A stretch of DNA of 64,000 nucleotides from Leptospira weilii serovar Ranarum str. ICFT (GCF_000332415.1 NZ_AOHC02000035.1:37186-101185); one strand, 5' to 3'. Positions 24,516 to 50,409 are shown, counted from the stretch's first letter. A program made the numbers and translations. Notes: generated by a model from the sequence alone, not told the origin.

Positions 24516-25283
24516 TCAGCTCCCTTGTTCAAACAGTTTTTTTCCATACTCGGATTTAGGAGTCCATTCTTCCCGGACGGGTCTTGTGAGAATTTCGGTC
24601 CAATCTCCTTGATACAGAATGCTTATAGTATCGGCTAAAGCTTTGACGATGGAGATTTCGTGTGTGATAAAAACGAGGGAAAGTCCTTTTTCTTTTCTAA
24701 ATTTCATCAGAAGTTTGAGGACTTCCGCCTCGCTGATAGAATCCAAGGCCGCCGTCGGTTCGTCCGCGATTACAATTTGAGCGCCGGAATAAACGGCTAG
24801 AAGAATCAGAATTCTCTGCCTTTCCCCACCCGAAAGACGATCCGGCAAAGAATCAAATGCCTTTGCGGGATCATGGATTCGGATCGATTCGAGCAAAGGT
24901 AAAATCTTTTTTTTATCCGCGATTTCCGGATTGGAAAGAGAGAAGGCTTCGATGATTTGAGAGCCCGTTTTGCGATACGGATGAAAACCCCAGATCGGGT
25001 TTTGAGGAATGAGAGCGATTTTTTTTCCCCGCAGGATCTGCCACTCCCTTTCGGTAAAATAACGAGCGTCTTGACCTAACAGAGAAAAACGATCGGATCT
25101 CTGAAAAAGTTCCGGATCGCACATTCCCAAAAGACAAGACACAAATGTGGACTTTCCGCTCCCGGACTCTCCTACGATACAATGCACTTCTCCCGCACGA
25201 AGAGTGAAATCAATTCCTTTGAGAATGGGATGACCGGGTGTGGAAACCTTGAGATTGGAAATTTCGACAACGGAAGAATTCAC
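24516..25283 (-). CDS. ABC transporter ATP-binding protein (Dpp/Opp-like)
   Basis: A 255-residue ATPase with Walker A GESGSGKST, signature LSGGERQRI, Walker B IVIADEPTAALD and switch FITHE. It resembles DppD/OppD but lacks their long C-terminal peptide-transporter extension. No permease or binding protein is adjacent; it lies 9 bases after gmhA and 14 before the vWA/FHA gene, so it is an orphan subunit in an envelope operon. Confidence 0.88.
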   Translation of the reverse strand: MNSSVVEISNLKVSTPGHPILKGIDFTLRAGEVHCIVGESGSGKSTFVSCLLGMCDPELFQRSDRFSLLGQDARYFTEREWQILRGKKIALIPQNPIWGFHPYRKTGSQIIEAFSLSNPEIADKKKILPLLESIRIHDPAKAFDSLPDRLSGGERQRILILLAVYSGAQIVIADEPTAALDSISEAEVLKLLMKFRKEKGLSLVFITHEISIVKALADTISILYQGDWTEILTRPVREEWTPKSEYGKKLFEQGS

Positions 25284-25292
25284 AAAGTGCGA

Positions 25293-25880
<588 letters not shown>

Positions 25881-25881
25881 C

Positions 25882-26655
25882 TTAAGTTCTTCCTCTTTTT
25901 TTTCGAATCTGTTCGAGTACTTGAAAGAATTCTTTCTTTGCTTTTTCAAAATCTTGCAGAGAAAGATTTTCCGTATACGGAGAATTTTCTTTTTGATTTC
26001 CGCTCACGTTTAAAAAATACAATTCGTCCGAGACGATCTTTTTAAGTCTTTTCGTAGAGTGGGACTGAAAGAATTGTTCGAAATCGGTTCCCATATACAC
26101 GAGCAAAATACAAAGAATGTTCGGTTTTAGACGAATGAAAATCTGTTGTTTCCAGAACGGTTCCCAGTTATAAAAATCCTTCCAAGATTCCTGGGAAGAG
26201 CCGGATTCACCGTATAAAACCTGGATGTCTTCTTCGATTCCTTCGGGTTGAAATCTGGAAAAGATACTTTTGAGATCGGAATGTTCGTAAGAAAGAATTC
26301 GGTTGAGTTCCGCTTCCGGAATAAATACAACTCCGGAGATTTTATCCCCTTGTTGACTGAGAAAATTTCCCGTACTGACCACGAGAGAGTATTCTCTTCC
26401 TGATTTTTCTTTTCCTTCCAGTCTGAAAAGTTTCGGACCGTTCTTTAGAATTTTATAATATTTTGTTTCATGCACGAGCCCGCCGCTTTTTTTTCGAGTC
26501 ACAAAAAAACGATCCGCTTTTTCTCTGAGGTCGGCCAGTTCTCTCTTATAACCGAAACTTTCCCGAACCGGAGGAGCTTCTTCGGCTAAAACCTGCTTTC
26601 GTTTTTTTCTTTTAAAAAAGGAAAAAAATCTGCCGAAAAAAGACTCAATTGCCAT
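25882..26655 (-). CDS. Conserved hypothetical protein, unknown function
   Basis: A 257-residue soluble-looking protein that I do not recognise. It starts [20 protein letters not shown], an amphipathic and basic end that could touch the membrane, and ends with a basic charged helix. No catalytic motif is evident. It overlaps the glycosyltransferase by 11 bases and ends one base before gmhA, so it probably serves LPS or envelope assembly. Confidence 0.75.
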   Translation of the reverse strand: MAIESFFGRFFSFFKRKKRKQVLAEEAPPVRESFGYKRELADLREKADRFFVTRKKSGGLVHETKYYKILKNGPKLFRLEGKEKSGREYSLVVSTGNFLSQQGDKISGVVFIPEAELNRILSYEHSDLKSIFSRFQPEGIEEDIQVLYGESGSSQESWKDFYNWEPFWKQQIFIRLKPNILCILLVYMGTDFEQFFQSHSTKRLKKIVSDELYFLNVSGNQKENSPYTENLSLQDFEKAKKEFFQVLEQIRKKRGRT

Positions 26656-27508
26656 AGTCTTCTTTCACGTTGGAAGGACGTTCCATCATTCCGTTTTCGA
26701 GTTCGTATTGTTTTGCGTCCTTTAAAAAAGTGGAATATGCGGAAGATACCGCGATGACCCAACCCGGAAAGCCGTCCAAAAATCCGAACTTGAAAAAATA
26801 CGTTTCCATAAACTTAGAAAACGGTTTGTAGATCGTTCGAAGAAACGAAAATTTCTTTCCCTTTTTTTGTCTCGTTAAAGCGACAATCGAAGAGAATTGA
26901 TTGATCGTATTTACCTGTTGGGACAGGTCGCGAAAACTATAGTGAAGGATATCTCCGTGAATCTTGTTTCCTTTTCCTTGGATGCTGATATAATCGTGCG
27001 GATTTTCGCCGACCCAAACGGCTTTTCCTTTTTTAAAAATTCGGTAACGATATTGAGGATACCAACCGGAATAACGGATGAATCTTCCCATGTGAAAGGT
27101 AAGACGAGAAACCTGGAGACCGCTTAAGGATTCGTCTTCCGGTTCTTGTTTGAACGTAAGAATTGCGTTTTTCAACTCGGGTGAAATTCTTTCGTCCGCG
27201 TCCAAAGAAAAGATCCACTCGTGTTTACAAAGGGCGATCGCGTCGTTTTTTTGTTCGATATGACCTTTGAATCTCTGTTTATAAAATTTTACGGAAGGAA
27301 ACGATTTGGAGATCTTTTCGGTTTTGTCCGTGCTGATCGAGTCCAGAACCACAATTTCATCGGCCACGTCCAAACAGGATTCGATACAAGCTCCGATGTT
27401 TCTTTCTTCGTTGTATGTGATGATCGCGACGGATAACTTTTTTCCCGTTGAAAGAGTTCCCTGTTTTTTTTCTATTTTCTTTTTCTTGTTTGGAATTGAT
27501 TTTCCCAT
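26645..27508 (-). CDS. Family 2 glycosyltransferase (WaaE/KdtX-like)
   Basis: A 287-residue GT-A glycosyltransferase. It has the entry motif VAIITYNEERNIGACIES, VLDSISTDKTE, and the metal-binding DADER in WIFSLDADERISPEL. This branch adds glucose to the LPS inner core in enterobacteria. A lysine-rich N-terminus of about 22 residues precedes the domain. It is the first gene of the minus-strand envelope operon, 30 bases from the divergent O-antigen ligase gene. Confidence 0.88.
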   Translation of the reverse strand: MGKSIPNKKKKIEKKQGTLSTGKKLSVAIITYNEERNIGACIESCLDVADEIVVLDSISTDKTEKISKSFPSVKFYKQRFKGHIEQKNDAIALCKHEWIFSLDADERISPELKNAILTFKQEPEDESLSGLQVSRLTFHMGRFIRYSGWYPQYRYRIFKKGKAVWVGENPHDYISIQGKGNKIHGDILHYSFRDLSQQVNTINQFSSIVALTRQKKGKKFSFLRTIYKPFSKFMETYFFKFGFLDGFPGWVIAVSSAYSTFLKDAKQYELENGMMERPSNVKEDYGN

Positions 27509-27538
27509 TGATTCTCAGTTCTTTTTTCTAATGGTAGA

Positions 27539-29842
<2,304 letters not shown>

Positions 29843-29858
29843 ATACGTCAGAGAATCC

Positions 29859-29946
<88 letters not shown>

Positions 29947-30012
29947 GTTTTAGATATTAGTGGGTAGTTACTTTTTCCGAATAGGGCGATTGGGCTTCAA
30001 CAAAGTACAATT

Positions 30013-30268
30013 CTCCTAACATCTAACTCCTAGCCACTATATTAGAAATCAGGTTTAGTTACTTTTCAGTATAAAAAGAATCAAACTCTAACAAAGCAAG
30101 ATTTTTCTATTCTGTAAATCTCCTAACATCTAACTCCTAAAACCTAGCCACTATATTAGAAATCAGGTTTAGTTACTTTTCAGTATAAAAAGAATCAAAC
30201 TCTAACAAAGCAAGATTTTTCTATTCTGTAAATCTCCTAACATCTAACTCCTAAAACCTAACCACTAT
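30013..30268. repeat. 114-bp direct tandem repeat between two tRNA genes
   Basis: The unit CTCCTAACATCTAACTCCTA...TATTCTGTAAAT occurs from 30013 and again from 30120, with a third partial copy from 30234. The first copy lacks 7 bases (TAAAACC) present in the second; otherwise the two are identical over their length. No open reading frame is seen. Confidence 0.95.
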
Positions 30269-30273
30269 TACAC

Positions 30274-30350
<77 letters not shown>

Positions 30351-30480
30351 AGGTATGATTTTGAGAGAAAGATCAGTGTCAATAGAAAAGTCTTTACAGT
30401 GATTCCAAATTTAGTTTTGCTTTATCGAGTGGATCGGCTGCAAGATTCTGTTCTCACGCTACGACCCATAGGAAGTAGCA

Positions 30481-30950
<470 letters not shown>

Positions 30951-31072
30951 GTATTGGGATAGACCTTTAAGCCGTCTGGAGAAGTTCCTTTCATCGAAAG
31001 CGTAACGATTCATCCTTTGTAAAAAAATGTTTGGAGCGCGATCCGTAACATCGAACCCTCCCTGGATCCATT

Positions 31073-31399
31073 CTATTTTGTTTTGAATTTGATGATCGTA
31101 TCTTTGGTGTAAATCCCCATGCCCATTTACAAAAGCAACAACAGTGTCTCCACCCTGACTGCAAACATACCGTAGTACATGGTTTTAAAATCTGAGATAT
31201 TGGGTACGTAGGATTGATTTTCAACTACACCGATTTCCTCGAATGGTTTATTCGGAAGTAGGGTGAGTATGGTAAAATCGCAAGTATCCGGTTTAGCCGG
31301 AAAATTGGAAACTTTCGTTTTCACAAAACTAGGTTTATACGAAGTGCATCCTCAGAAGAAGAGCGCTGCTAAAATCAGAAATACAGAAACATTCTTCAT
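31073..31399 (-). pseudogene. Decayed lipoprotein gene
   Basis: From an ATG at 31397-31399 the frame reads MKNVSVFLILAALFF, then TGA, then GCTSYKPSF: the stop falls just before the lipobox Cys. The frame continues (TLLPNKPFEEIGVVENQSY), but two shifts are needed to join YVCSQGGDTVVAFVNGHG and then IYTKDTIIKFKTK and the TAG at 31073. Codon content and lipobox show it was once a secreted lipoprotein of about 105 residues. Confidence 0.75.
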
Positions 31400-31486
31400 G
31401 AATTCTCTCAATCAAAATATTTTCAGCATATGATTCGAAAATAATCGATTGAGTCCAGTAAATTGATTGGGTCAATTACAAGGATT

Positions 31487-33298
<1,812 letters not shown>

Positions 33299-33398
33299 TC
33301 CACCCTTCTATAAGGAGTTTTTGATACGGATCCGAATTTAGGAAAAAGAATTTTCCCTAAGAGAGAGATTGAAAAGTCTGGTCATCAAGGAACTATCC

Positions 33399-33800
<402 letters not shown>

Positions 33801-33817
33801 TCGGAATTTAAACCGAC

Positions 33818-34084
<267 letters not shown>

Positions 34085-34098
34085 AAAACGTTCTACCT

Positions 34099-34182
34099 CA
34101 TAACTATATAATGAGTGTCTAATGTTCTACCGAAACGGCATCTTGTGATAAAAATAGAGGCACTCATTCATAGAGATCAGTA
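34099..34182 (+). repeat. Dispersed ~90-bp repeat, copy 2 (diverged)
   Basis: CATAACTATATAAT at the left and TAGAGATCAGTA at the right match the copy at 16075-16164; the middle is more diverged (CGAAACGGCATCTTG against the AAACAGTATT region). The rest of the gap to 34397 shows no gene or RNA I can support. Confidence 0.7.
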
Positions 34183-34397
34183 GAAAGAACCAAACCCAAG
34201 TCGCGTCCCATCTAAAAATGGCGTGTTGTATTGATTTTTTATTTTTTAGAGTTTCTGAGAAAAAACAAGATTTGAAACCGAGTTATAAAACTCTCCAGGT
34301 CTGAACTTGTTTGAAAGGAAAAAGCCACGCGGCGAAATTTTTTTCTCAAGTGCCGAAATCCGTAAAGACACAACACTTGAAAAAGATTGTCTTGTTT

Positions 34398-35036
34398 TTA
34401 TTTCACGAGAGATATCCATTCGGATTCTGAGAAAATTGCTTTCGCCTTTTCCAAGAATTTTTGTTTATCAGCCGCATCCGATTCCACTTTTTCTAAGGAA
34501 GCGGGATATCGAAAATCTCCGGAATAAGAATCCCCGTCAAAAATATTGAGTTCATCATTGAGATTTTCTTTTGGAATGTTTGCCCAATCCGCTTCGCCAC
34601 CCACTAAACTTGTACGAGATTGAATTACATATTTACCCGCATAGACCATTTCATTCTTATTGATTTTGATTTTGATCTTTTGAATCGAGTCAATGTCCAG
34701 TAAAAAAGCGCAAGAATCCCTTTTACCTCCTTCCCGTTGTTTTCCTGAAAGAAGAATGGAGTAAATCCCAGGCTCTGCGTTTATGAGATAAACATAACCG
34801 TTTGCCGAAAAATTACCATGAATCTTCTTTGCAACAGACTTTTTATCTTTCGGATCCGGTAGTTTTACAAATAAAACCTCTGTAGCACTCTGTGAAAAAA
34901 TTCCAATTGGGGGCTTTAAATCAACTGCAATTGCCAAAATCGAAGACTCCGGAACAGATTTCTTTTTCAAATTCTCCGGCAAAGACACACAACCAATAGC
35001 AATGGAAGCGATGACTAACGCAATAAACTGTTTCAT
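34398..35036 (-). CDS. Putative lipoprotein, unknown function
   Basis: A 212-residue protein with a lipoprotein signal (MKQFIALVIASIAIGCVS, Cys16). The mature part has NGYVYLINAEPGIYSILLSG and LLDIDSIQKIKIKI, beta-rich like other small Leptospira lipoproteins. No enzyme motif is visible. AT-rich DNA upstream (35200-35260) may hold its promoter. Confidence 0.75.
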   Translation of the reverse strand: MKQFIALVIASIAIGCVSLPENLKKKSVPESSILAIAVDLKPPIGIFSQSATEVLFVKLPDPKDKKSVAKKIHGNFSANGYVYLINAEPGIYSILLSGKQREGGKRDSCAFLLDIDSIQKIKIKINKNEMVYAGKYVIQSRTSLVGGEADWANIPKENLNDELNIFDGDSYSGDFRYPASLEKVESDAADKQKFLEKAKAIFSESEWISLVK

Positions 35037-35313
35037 ATTTTTCCTTATTAAGTTTCCCTATTCTTTTTAAACCAGATCAATTCTGTTGTTCTTTTTTTCA
35101 ATCAAAATTCTCAAAATACACGTTCAATCGATTCAAAATCAAGGCAAAGCCTAGCTTTTTCGAGAACTCGCAGAAAGTAAAACACCGTCATGAAAATCTA
35201 AAAACTCACTTATAAAAATATTATTTTATAATATAATAAAATTTATATATATCATCGCCCGCCGAGAGCGAAAACAAATTTCAATCTTCCTTCTTTTTAA
35301 AAAATAAACTTTT
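35037..35313. other. AT-rich gene-free stretch
   Basis: No gene is visible. Around 35212-35255 is a run of more than 40 bases made only of A and T (TATATATAT, TTTATAATATAATAAAA). It lies upstream of the lipoprotein gene on the minus strand and downstream of a decayed gene. Confidence 0.5.
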
Positions 35314-36090
35314 TTACGGAAGTTTATACCATTCGTCGTAATCATTTTTTCGGGAATAATCGCCCGGATTCATTTCAACAAACAAGAGATAAGTTTGCAG
35401 CCTATAGAACATTTCCTGGTGAAGTTTATCGAAGGTTTTTATTTGCTCTTTTGTAAAAAAAAATCCTCACAAGATTCCGCATCCTTTGTCGAAATTTCTA
35501 TTTCGAGTATATTAGCCATATCCAAATAGAAACAGGTCATATTTTCATAAGGACGTTTTGAATCGATTCCAGCTAATTCCCAATAGTGTAAGCATTACTC
35601 TTCTTCAAAAGTTTTATATGTTCTTCCGTGACATCAAACGTTATGGAATCACTGGTGGCATGGGAAAAGGTTTATTACCATAGGCATTCAAACACCATTT
35701 AAAACCTTTTAAACCGCTGAATGGATTTTTATACGTATGTCTACCAGGTTTCAGACTTCCGTGTTGAATACTAATTTCAAAAATAGCGCTGAGGGTCGTA
35801 CGACATTACTCCAACTCTTCCGTTGGATTTTCAAAATCATTTTCTTTTATCGCCAATCCCAGCAGACTGCATATTTTTTCATAAATAAAAGGGAAATTAT
35901 AAATATCTATAACAGGAGCCCCGGATTCAGAAGAATCCCCAATAACGATCATCTTTCGAAGAATTTCAAGATGGGTCGGCGTAAAGGGAAATGTTTCTTC
36001 TGTCCGGTAAAAATCTGTTTTCTTAGAAGCGGTTCGATAAACCGGTAATGATAAGATTAAAACTATCATACAAATAAGGAATAGTTTCAT
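35314..36090 (-). pseudogene. Frameshifted gene for a secreted protein
   Basis: The first 94 codons (36090 down to 35806) are open: a signal peptide (about 22 residues) then FPFTPTHLEILRKMIVIGDSS. After a TAA the same type of sequence goes on in other frames: AIFEISIQHGSLKPGRHTY, then SDSITFDVTEEHIKLLKK, then WELAGIDSKRPYENMTCFY, and after a run of nine T a shift into TKEQIKTFDKLHQEMFYRL and NDYDEWYKLP with TAA at 35314. At least four shifts are needed. The intact product would be about 255 residues; its family is not recognised. Confidence 0.7.
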
Positions 36091-36119
36091 AAAGTCATCA
36101 AAGGTTTTTTAGGTTTCTT

Positions 36120-37049
<930 letters not shown>

Positions 37050-37293
37050 TCCGATTCTCCTATTGATAAATTCTTTCCGGGCAAAGTAACATGAAATTTA
37101 TTTCAAGTCCACAGTTTTCCCTATTTTTGTTTTCGGAGTTCATCCGATTCTTCCCAAATCGGTCTCTAACGGGTTCAGTAGCCGAATCAGAACCTAAGAA
37201 AAGAACTTGCTGTCTAAACAATGATTAGAAAATTGATCTTGGAACCTGTTTTTTAAGCGACCGGGAGAAACCAACCCAGGAGAATCAAGACCT

Positions 37294-37515
<222 letters not shown>

Positions 37516-37660
37516 TTCTTATAAACTCAAACGCCACGGCTCTCTAAACTCAATATCTCGCTTTCGAAACTCTAGCGAATTGTTCGCTTCACTCGGCAAA
37601 ATGCTCTCGAGTTTTAGATCGCAATTCAGCTCGTTCGATAGTTGCCGTGTCAAAATTCTA

Positions 37661-37686
37661 AAGGCGGTCGATCAACCGCCTTTTTT
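37661..37686 (+). terminator. Rho-independent terminator after the ferredoxin gene
   Basis: AAGGCGGT and ACCGCCTT pair around a 6-base loop, followed by a T run. The spacing of about 145 bases after the ferredoxin stop is long; the intervening DNA shows no gene. Confidence 0.85.
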
Positions 37687-37740
37687 ATTTTAAGAATCTC
37701 GTTCGAACTTTAGTGTTCATTTCAACATGAGTTTGATTTG

Positions 37741-37830
37741 TCACTGATTTCTATAAAATCGAGTACCGTTAATTTTTATCGCAAAATACTGTTTCAATAC
37801 AAAATATTCGGTATTTATTATATATTTACA
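37741..37830 (-). repeat. Dispersed ~90-bp repeat, copy 3
   Basis: The reverse complement is almost the same as the element at 16075-16164, including TTTTGTATTGAAACAGTATT and TTAACGGTACTCGATTTTAT. It lies in the gap between the ferredoxin terminator and the 3' end of fliM. Confidence 0.85.
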
Positions 37831-37906
37831 GGTAGGATTAAAAAACGATTCCAGAACTTTTTAGCAAAGATTTTTAAATTCGACCTAAAAGGAAATTAAG
37901 AAAATT

Positions 37907-39912
<2,006 letters not shown>

Positions 39913-39968
39913 TCTGGTTTATTTTCGGCAAATTCTTCCAAAACCCGCGAAAAAATACGGATTTTAGG

Positions 39969-40588
39969 TCAACCCGGCGCTTTGGCATCCTCAATGATCA
40001 TCTCCGCAATTCGGATCAATCGTTTGAGGATATTCTCTACCTTATCGTAGTCATCGTAACAAGAAACCAGTTTTTCCATCGGAGGTTGAATGAGCGAAAC
40101 CGCCTTTGAGGAAAGAAGCAATGCGGTAAGATTGACTTCGTTTAACAAATTCAAGGATTCGAGTTCGTTTAAAAATCGACTGATTTCTTTGATGAGAGCC
40201 TCGTCACCTTTGTCGTTTTTTTCGAAAAAGGATTCAATTTTTAGAATATAATCCGTAAGAATCTGTTTGATCCGCGCCTCGTCGTCGGTCGGTTTTCTTT
40301 TTGCGGTCAGAGAATTAATCGTTCCGTATTTCGACATCGCGGTCTCGTAAAAAGAATTCACTTCCTGTCTTTTGGAATGGATGATCCGAAAAAGTTTTAT
40401 GATTCCGACCAAACGGTCCGGAATGTTCTTGCCTCCTTTGGTTTCCAAAATCGAGGTCCTGGATTCCTGATCGTGTGCCGGAAGCACGGATAAACGCTCT
40501 AAAATAAGATTCGTGCTGGAACCGGAAGAGTAATTGGCGAGTTCCTGAATCACCGCGAGATAATTTCTCGCCTGTGTTTTATCCACCG

Positions 40589-40592
<4 letters not shown>
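39969..40592 (-). CDS. Conserved hypothetical protein, helical
   Basis: A 207-residue soluble, helix-rich protein without a signal peptide or known motif (NYLAVIQELANYSSGSS, ISRFLNELESLNLL). It overlaps the cyclophilin gene by 4 bases and is followed 56 bases later by the secreted unknown. Function not inferred. Confidence 0.7.
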
Positions 40593-42873
<2,281 letters not shown>

Positions 42874-42898
42874 TACGATTCTTTGCCAGATTATTTTT

Positions 42899-43362
<464 letters not shown>

Positions 43363-43364
43363 TC

Positions 43365-43401
<37 letters not shown>

Positions 43402-43450
43402 CTTTGAAAAAAATTTACGAATCTATTCCCTTCGGGAGAATGCGTCTTTC

Positions 43451-43915
<465 letters not shown>

Positions 43916-43946
43916 CTTTTGATTTTAAAATAAAAAAGGAGATTTT

Positions 43947-44894
43947 ATGTCCGTAGGATTTATATTCACGTTATTCTTCATAGCGTTGATTTATCTGATT
44001 CGAAAAACATTTATCATCGTTCCGCAACAGTATTGTTTCGTCGTGGAACGTGTGGGGGTATTCAATGGCGCTTTGGAAGCCGGGTTTCATTTTCTCTGGC
44101 CCGTCATCGAAGTCGTAAAATACAGACAGAATCTGAAAGAGATCGCGATCGACATCCCTCCTCAGATGTGTATCACAAAGGACAACGTTTCCATCGCGGT
44201 GGACGGAATTCTTTATCTGAAAGTCGTCGATGCGTATAAGGCGTCTTATGCGATCGAAAACTATATGCTCGCCACACAACAACTCGCTCAGACCACTCTT
44301 CGTTCCGAAATCGGTAAACTGATTCTCGATCAGACGTTTGCGGAAAGGGACGATATCAATTCCCACGTTGTGCGCGCTTTGGATGAGGCCACCGATCCCT
44401 GGGGAATCAAGGTTACGAGATACGAAATCAAAAACATTTCTCCTCCGAAAGAAATTCTTCATGAGATGCAAGAACAGGTAAAAGCGGAACGAGTCAAAAG
44501 AGCCGAGATTACGATTTCGGAAGGAGAAAAACTTTCCCGGATCAATCGTTCCGTCGGAGAAAGAGAAGAAGCGATCAATATCTCCGAGGGCGAAAAACAA
44601 AAGAGAATCAACGAAGCAGACGGTAAGGCCTTGGAGATAGAACTCATCGCCGCTGCGAAAGCGAAAGGAATCCAGATGATCGCGGAATCGATTTCCAGAG
44701 AAGGCGGAGGAGAAGCGGTCAATCTGCAAATCACAGAAGATTATCTCACCGGACTGGGAGGAATTCTAAGCGTTTCTAAAACCACCATTCTTCCCGCGGA
44801 ACTTGCAAACATCGCCGGAGTATTTGAAGGACTTTCCAAGGTGACCGGAAAGTTACCGGAAATCAGAACCCCCAAAGAGAAGGAGGCGCAGTAA
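43947..44894 (+). CDS. SPFH/Band 7 (stomatin-like) protein 1
   Basis: A 315-residue protein with one N-terminal membrane segment, an SPFH domain (QQYCFVVERVGVFNGALEAG, VDGILYLKVVDAYKASY, TLRSEIGKLILDQTFAERD) and a long coiled coil ending in a domain typical of paraslipins/QmcA. AAGGAG precedes the ATG. It forms membrane microdomains with NfeD. It is one base short of the next paralogue. Confidence 0.92.
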   Translation: MSVGFIFTLFFIALIYLIRKTFIIVPQQYCFVVERVGVFNGALEAGFHFLWPVIEVVKYRQNLKEIAIDIPPQMCITKDNVSIAVDGILYLKVVDAYKASYAIENYMLATQQLAQTTLRSEIGKLILDQTFAERDDINSHVVRALDEATDPWGIKVTRYEIKNISPPKEILHEMQEQVKAERVKRAEITISEGEKLSRINRSVGEREEAINISEGEKQKRINEADGKALEIELIAAAKAKGIQMIAESISREGGGEAVNLQITEDYLTGLGGILSVSKTTILPAELANIAGVFEGLSKVTGKLPEIRTPKEKEAQ

Positions 44895-44895
44895 G

Positions 44896-45828
<933 letters not shown>

Positions 45829-46010
45829 ATGTAGTTTTGGGCGGAACTACTACGAATCAATTCTTTTCAAATCGTATGCAGAGAATTTGTTCGTCGGAAC
45901 TCCGATAAAATCGTATGATTTTGGGGCAGATTCAAAAAATAGAAATTTCTGATTTTGATGGAAAGGAAGAAATCGTTTTTTTAAATCGAACAAAACGATT
46001 CTTGCATATA

Positions 46011-46042
46011 AAAACCCGGTGAACATCCGGGTTTTCTTTTTT
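46011..46042 (+). terminator. Rho-independent terminator after the SPFH genes
   Basis: AAAACCCGG and CCGGGTTTT pair around a 7-base loop, followed by C and a T run. It lies about 180 bases after the stop of the second SPFH gene. Confidence 0.85.
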
Positions 46043-46110
46043 TGAACTTAGGGATTCCGATTTTACGTTACAATCGTATATTCATCCTTGTAAAGTCCCT
46101 AACAACCCGC

Positions 46111-46258
46111 AACGCAAAACTCAACCTCGTTTCCTAAGGGTCGCTCGGTAACGCTGCTCGTTCGAAGACACGAAAGTCTCACTCCTTCGCGCCGTAACTC
46201 ATAGGGAACAGCGCCACTTGAGTTACGCGGGTCGTTCGATCGTTTTTGGGACAAGTTA
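46111..46258 (-). repeat. Single-copy relative of the 31-bp array
   Basis: On the minus strand it reads AACTTGTCCC, CGATCGAACGACCC, then AAGTGGCGCTGTTCCCTATG, GGAGTGAGA and later GAGCGACCCTTAGG with GAGGTTGAGTTTTGCG. The same blocks, in order, border and fill the irregular eighth unit of the array at 17054-17340. It begins 4 bases before the fliN 3' end. Confidence 0.75.
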
Positions 46259-46262
46259 CAGA

Positions 46263-46793
46263 TCAGAGCCTTCGACTCTGATCCACAATTTCGGTGATTT
46301 GAACTCCGTAAAAATCCTCCATTGCAACCAGTTTTCCTCTTCCGACCAAACGACCGTTTGCAAGAATGTCCAGGTCTTCTCCCACATTCTTATCCAACTC
46401 GACAACCACACCTTCGTTCAGACCGTTTACGTCTTTGATGTACATGTTCGTTCTACCCAACTCCACTGTGAGCGCCAGGTTTACGTCCATGAGCAAATTT
46501 AGGTTTGTCGACTGGGTTGGTGAAGACTGACGAGACGTCGGCCTCGGAGCGGAAGGCGCGGGAGTTGAGGAAGGTCCAAGCGCGGCAGAAATGTCCGCGA
46601 AAGATGGAGAATCCGTTCCCGAACTTTCGCCGCCTCCCCCCGTTTCTCCACCGGCTCCGCCCAAAAGAGAATCGAGTTCTCCGCTTAAATTGAAATCGGA
46701 CCCGCTTTCGACTCCGGTAGCTGACGAGGCTTCGCCGCCTCCCCCCGTTAAAAGGGCGTCTATGTCATCCTGTGAGAGTGACCCTTCTCCCAT
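46263..46793 (-). CDS. fliN: Flagellar motor switch protein FliN (FliM-like N-terminal motif)
   Basis: A 176-residue protein with the C-terminal SpoA domain of FliN (MDVNLALTVELGRTNMYIKD, NGRLVGRGKLVAMEDFYGVQ). It starts MGEGSLSQDDIDALL, close to the CheY-P-binding motif at the N-terminus of FliM in this window. The linker is rich in Gly, Ser and Pro. It stands alone, 8 kb from fliM. Confidence 0.95.
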   Translation of the reverse strand: MGEGSLSQDDIDALLTGGGGEASSATGVESGSDFNLSGELDSLLGGAGGETGGGGESSGTDSPSFADISAALGPSSTPAPSAPRPTSRQSSPTQSTNLNLLMDVNLALTVELGRTNMYIKDVNGLNEGVVVELDKNVGEDLDILANGRLVGRGKLVAMEDFYGVQITEIVDQSRRL

Positions 46794-46799
46794 TTTTCT

Positions 46800-46858
<59 letters not shown>

Positions 46859-46889
46859 ATTTTCAGATCCAAACGAGGTACTTTAAGTT

Positions 46890-48188
<1,299 letters not shown>

Positions 48189-48324
48189 TCTCGGATTTTT
48201 GAATAAAAAATGATGCGTTCATTCAATGTGGAGTCTATTGTTCCCGATATTAAACATAGGATTTTACGATCAGCGTTTGTGTAATATACGTCTGATTAGT
48301 AAAATTCAAATATCCGCTTCACTA

Positions 48325-49169
<845 letters not shown>

Positions 49170-49173
49170 AAAA

Positions 49174-49626
<453 letters not shown>

Positions 49627-49641
49627 GCCGTTCTTTCCATC

Positions 49642-50409
49642 TTGAATCTACTGATTTGTAAAGAAGAATGGAGAATCGCAAAATCGAATCGATTTTCCAT
49701 CAATGATCCCGATAAGATCCGACATATATGCAATATTTTGAATAAACGAGAAGGAACTCGTTTAAAAGCCGGACTGATAAACAAAAGTCTTGGAAAATTG
49801 GTTTTAGAAGAAATGGATTCTGAAAAAATCATCGGCACGTATAAACCGATCCTAACTCCCAAATCTCGTTTTCCGGAAGTCCATATCCTACTCGCAATCA
49901 ACCGACCCCCGACGGTCCGAAAAATTCTTCAGTTGGCGGGAACCTGGGGAATCGCTTCCATCCATTTTTTTATTAGCAAGAATTCTAGAAAAGAATACCT
50001 GACCTCCCCCGTTTGGCGACCCGATGAAATCGAATCGGAACTCATAGAGGGTATGGAACAGGGAAAGAATATCTTTCTTCCGAAGGTTCGTTTCGATTTT
50101 AAGAATTCTACCGAAACGGTTCTTGAGGAGAAACTGAAGGAGTTCGAGTTTACGTTTCGTTTTGTCTTGGATCGAAAGGGTTTCACTCTTCCCGAAATCG
50201 TAGAAAATAAAAAATCAGATTCAAATTTTGGAATGTCTTCTTCGACTCGGATCTTAGTCGCCGTCGGTCCGGAGAGCGGTTTTGTTCGAAATGAAATCGA
50301 CTTTTGGAAACGTTTCGATTTCAAAACCCTGAACCTTTCCACTCGGGTCTTACGCACCGAAACCGCGGTTGCGTTTTTTCTTGCAAGGCTCGAAGAAAAA
50401 AATCTATTT

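Noticed and set aside
37516..37660. Small gene between ferredoxin and its terminator
   Set aside because: No ribosome site or recognisable domain; the open frames are continuations of shadow frames of the ferredoxin gene.
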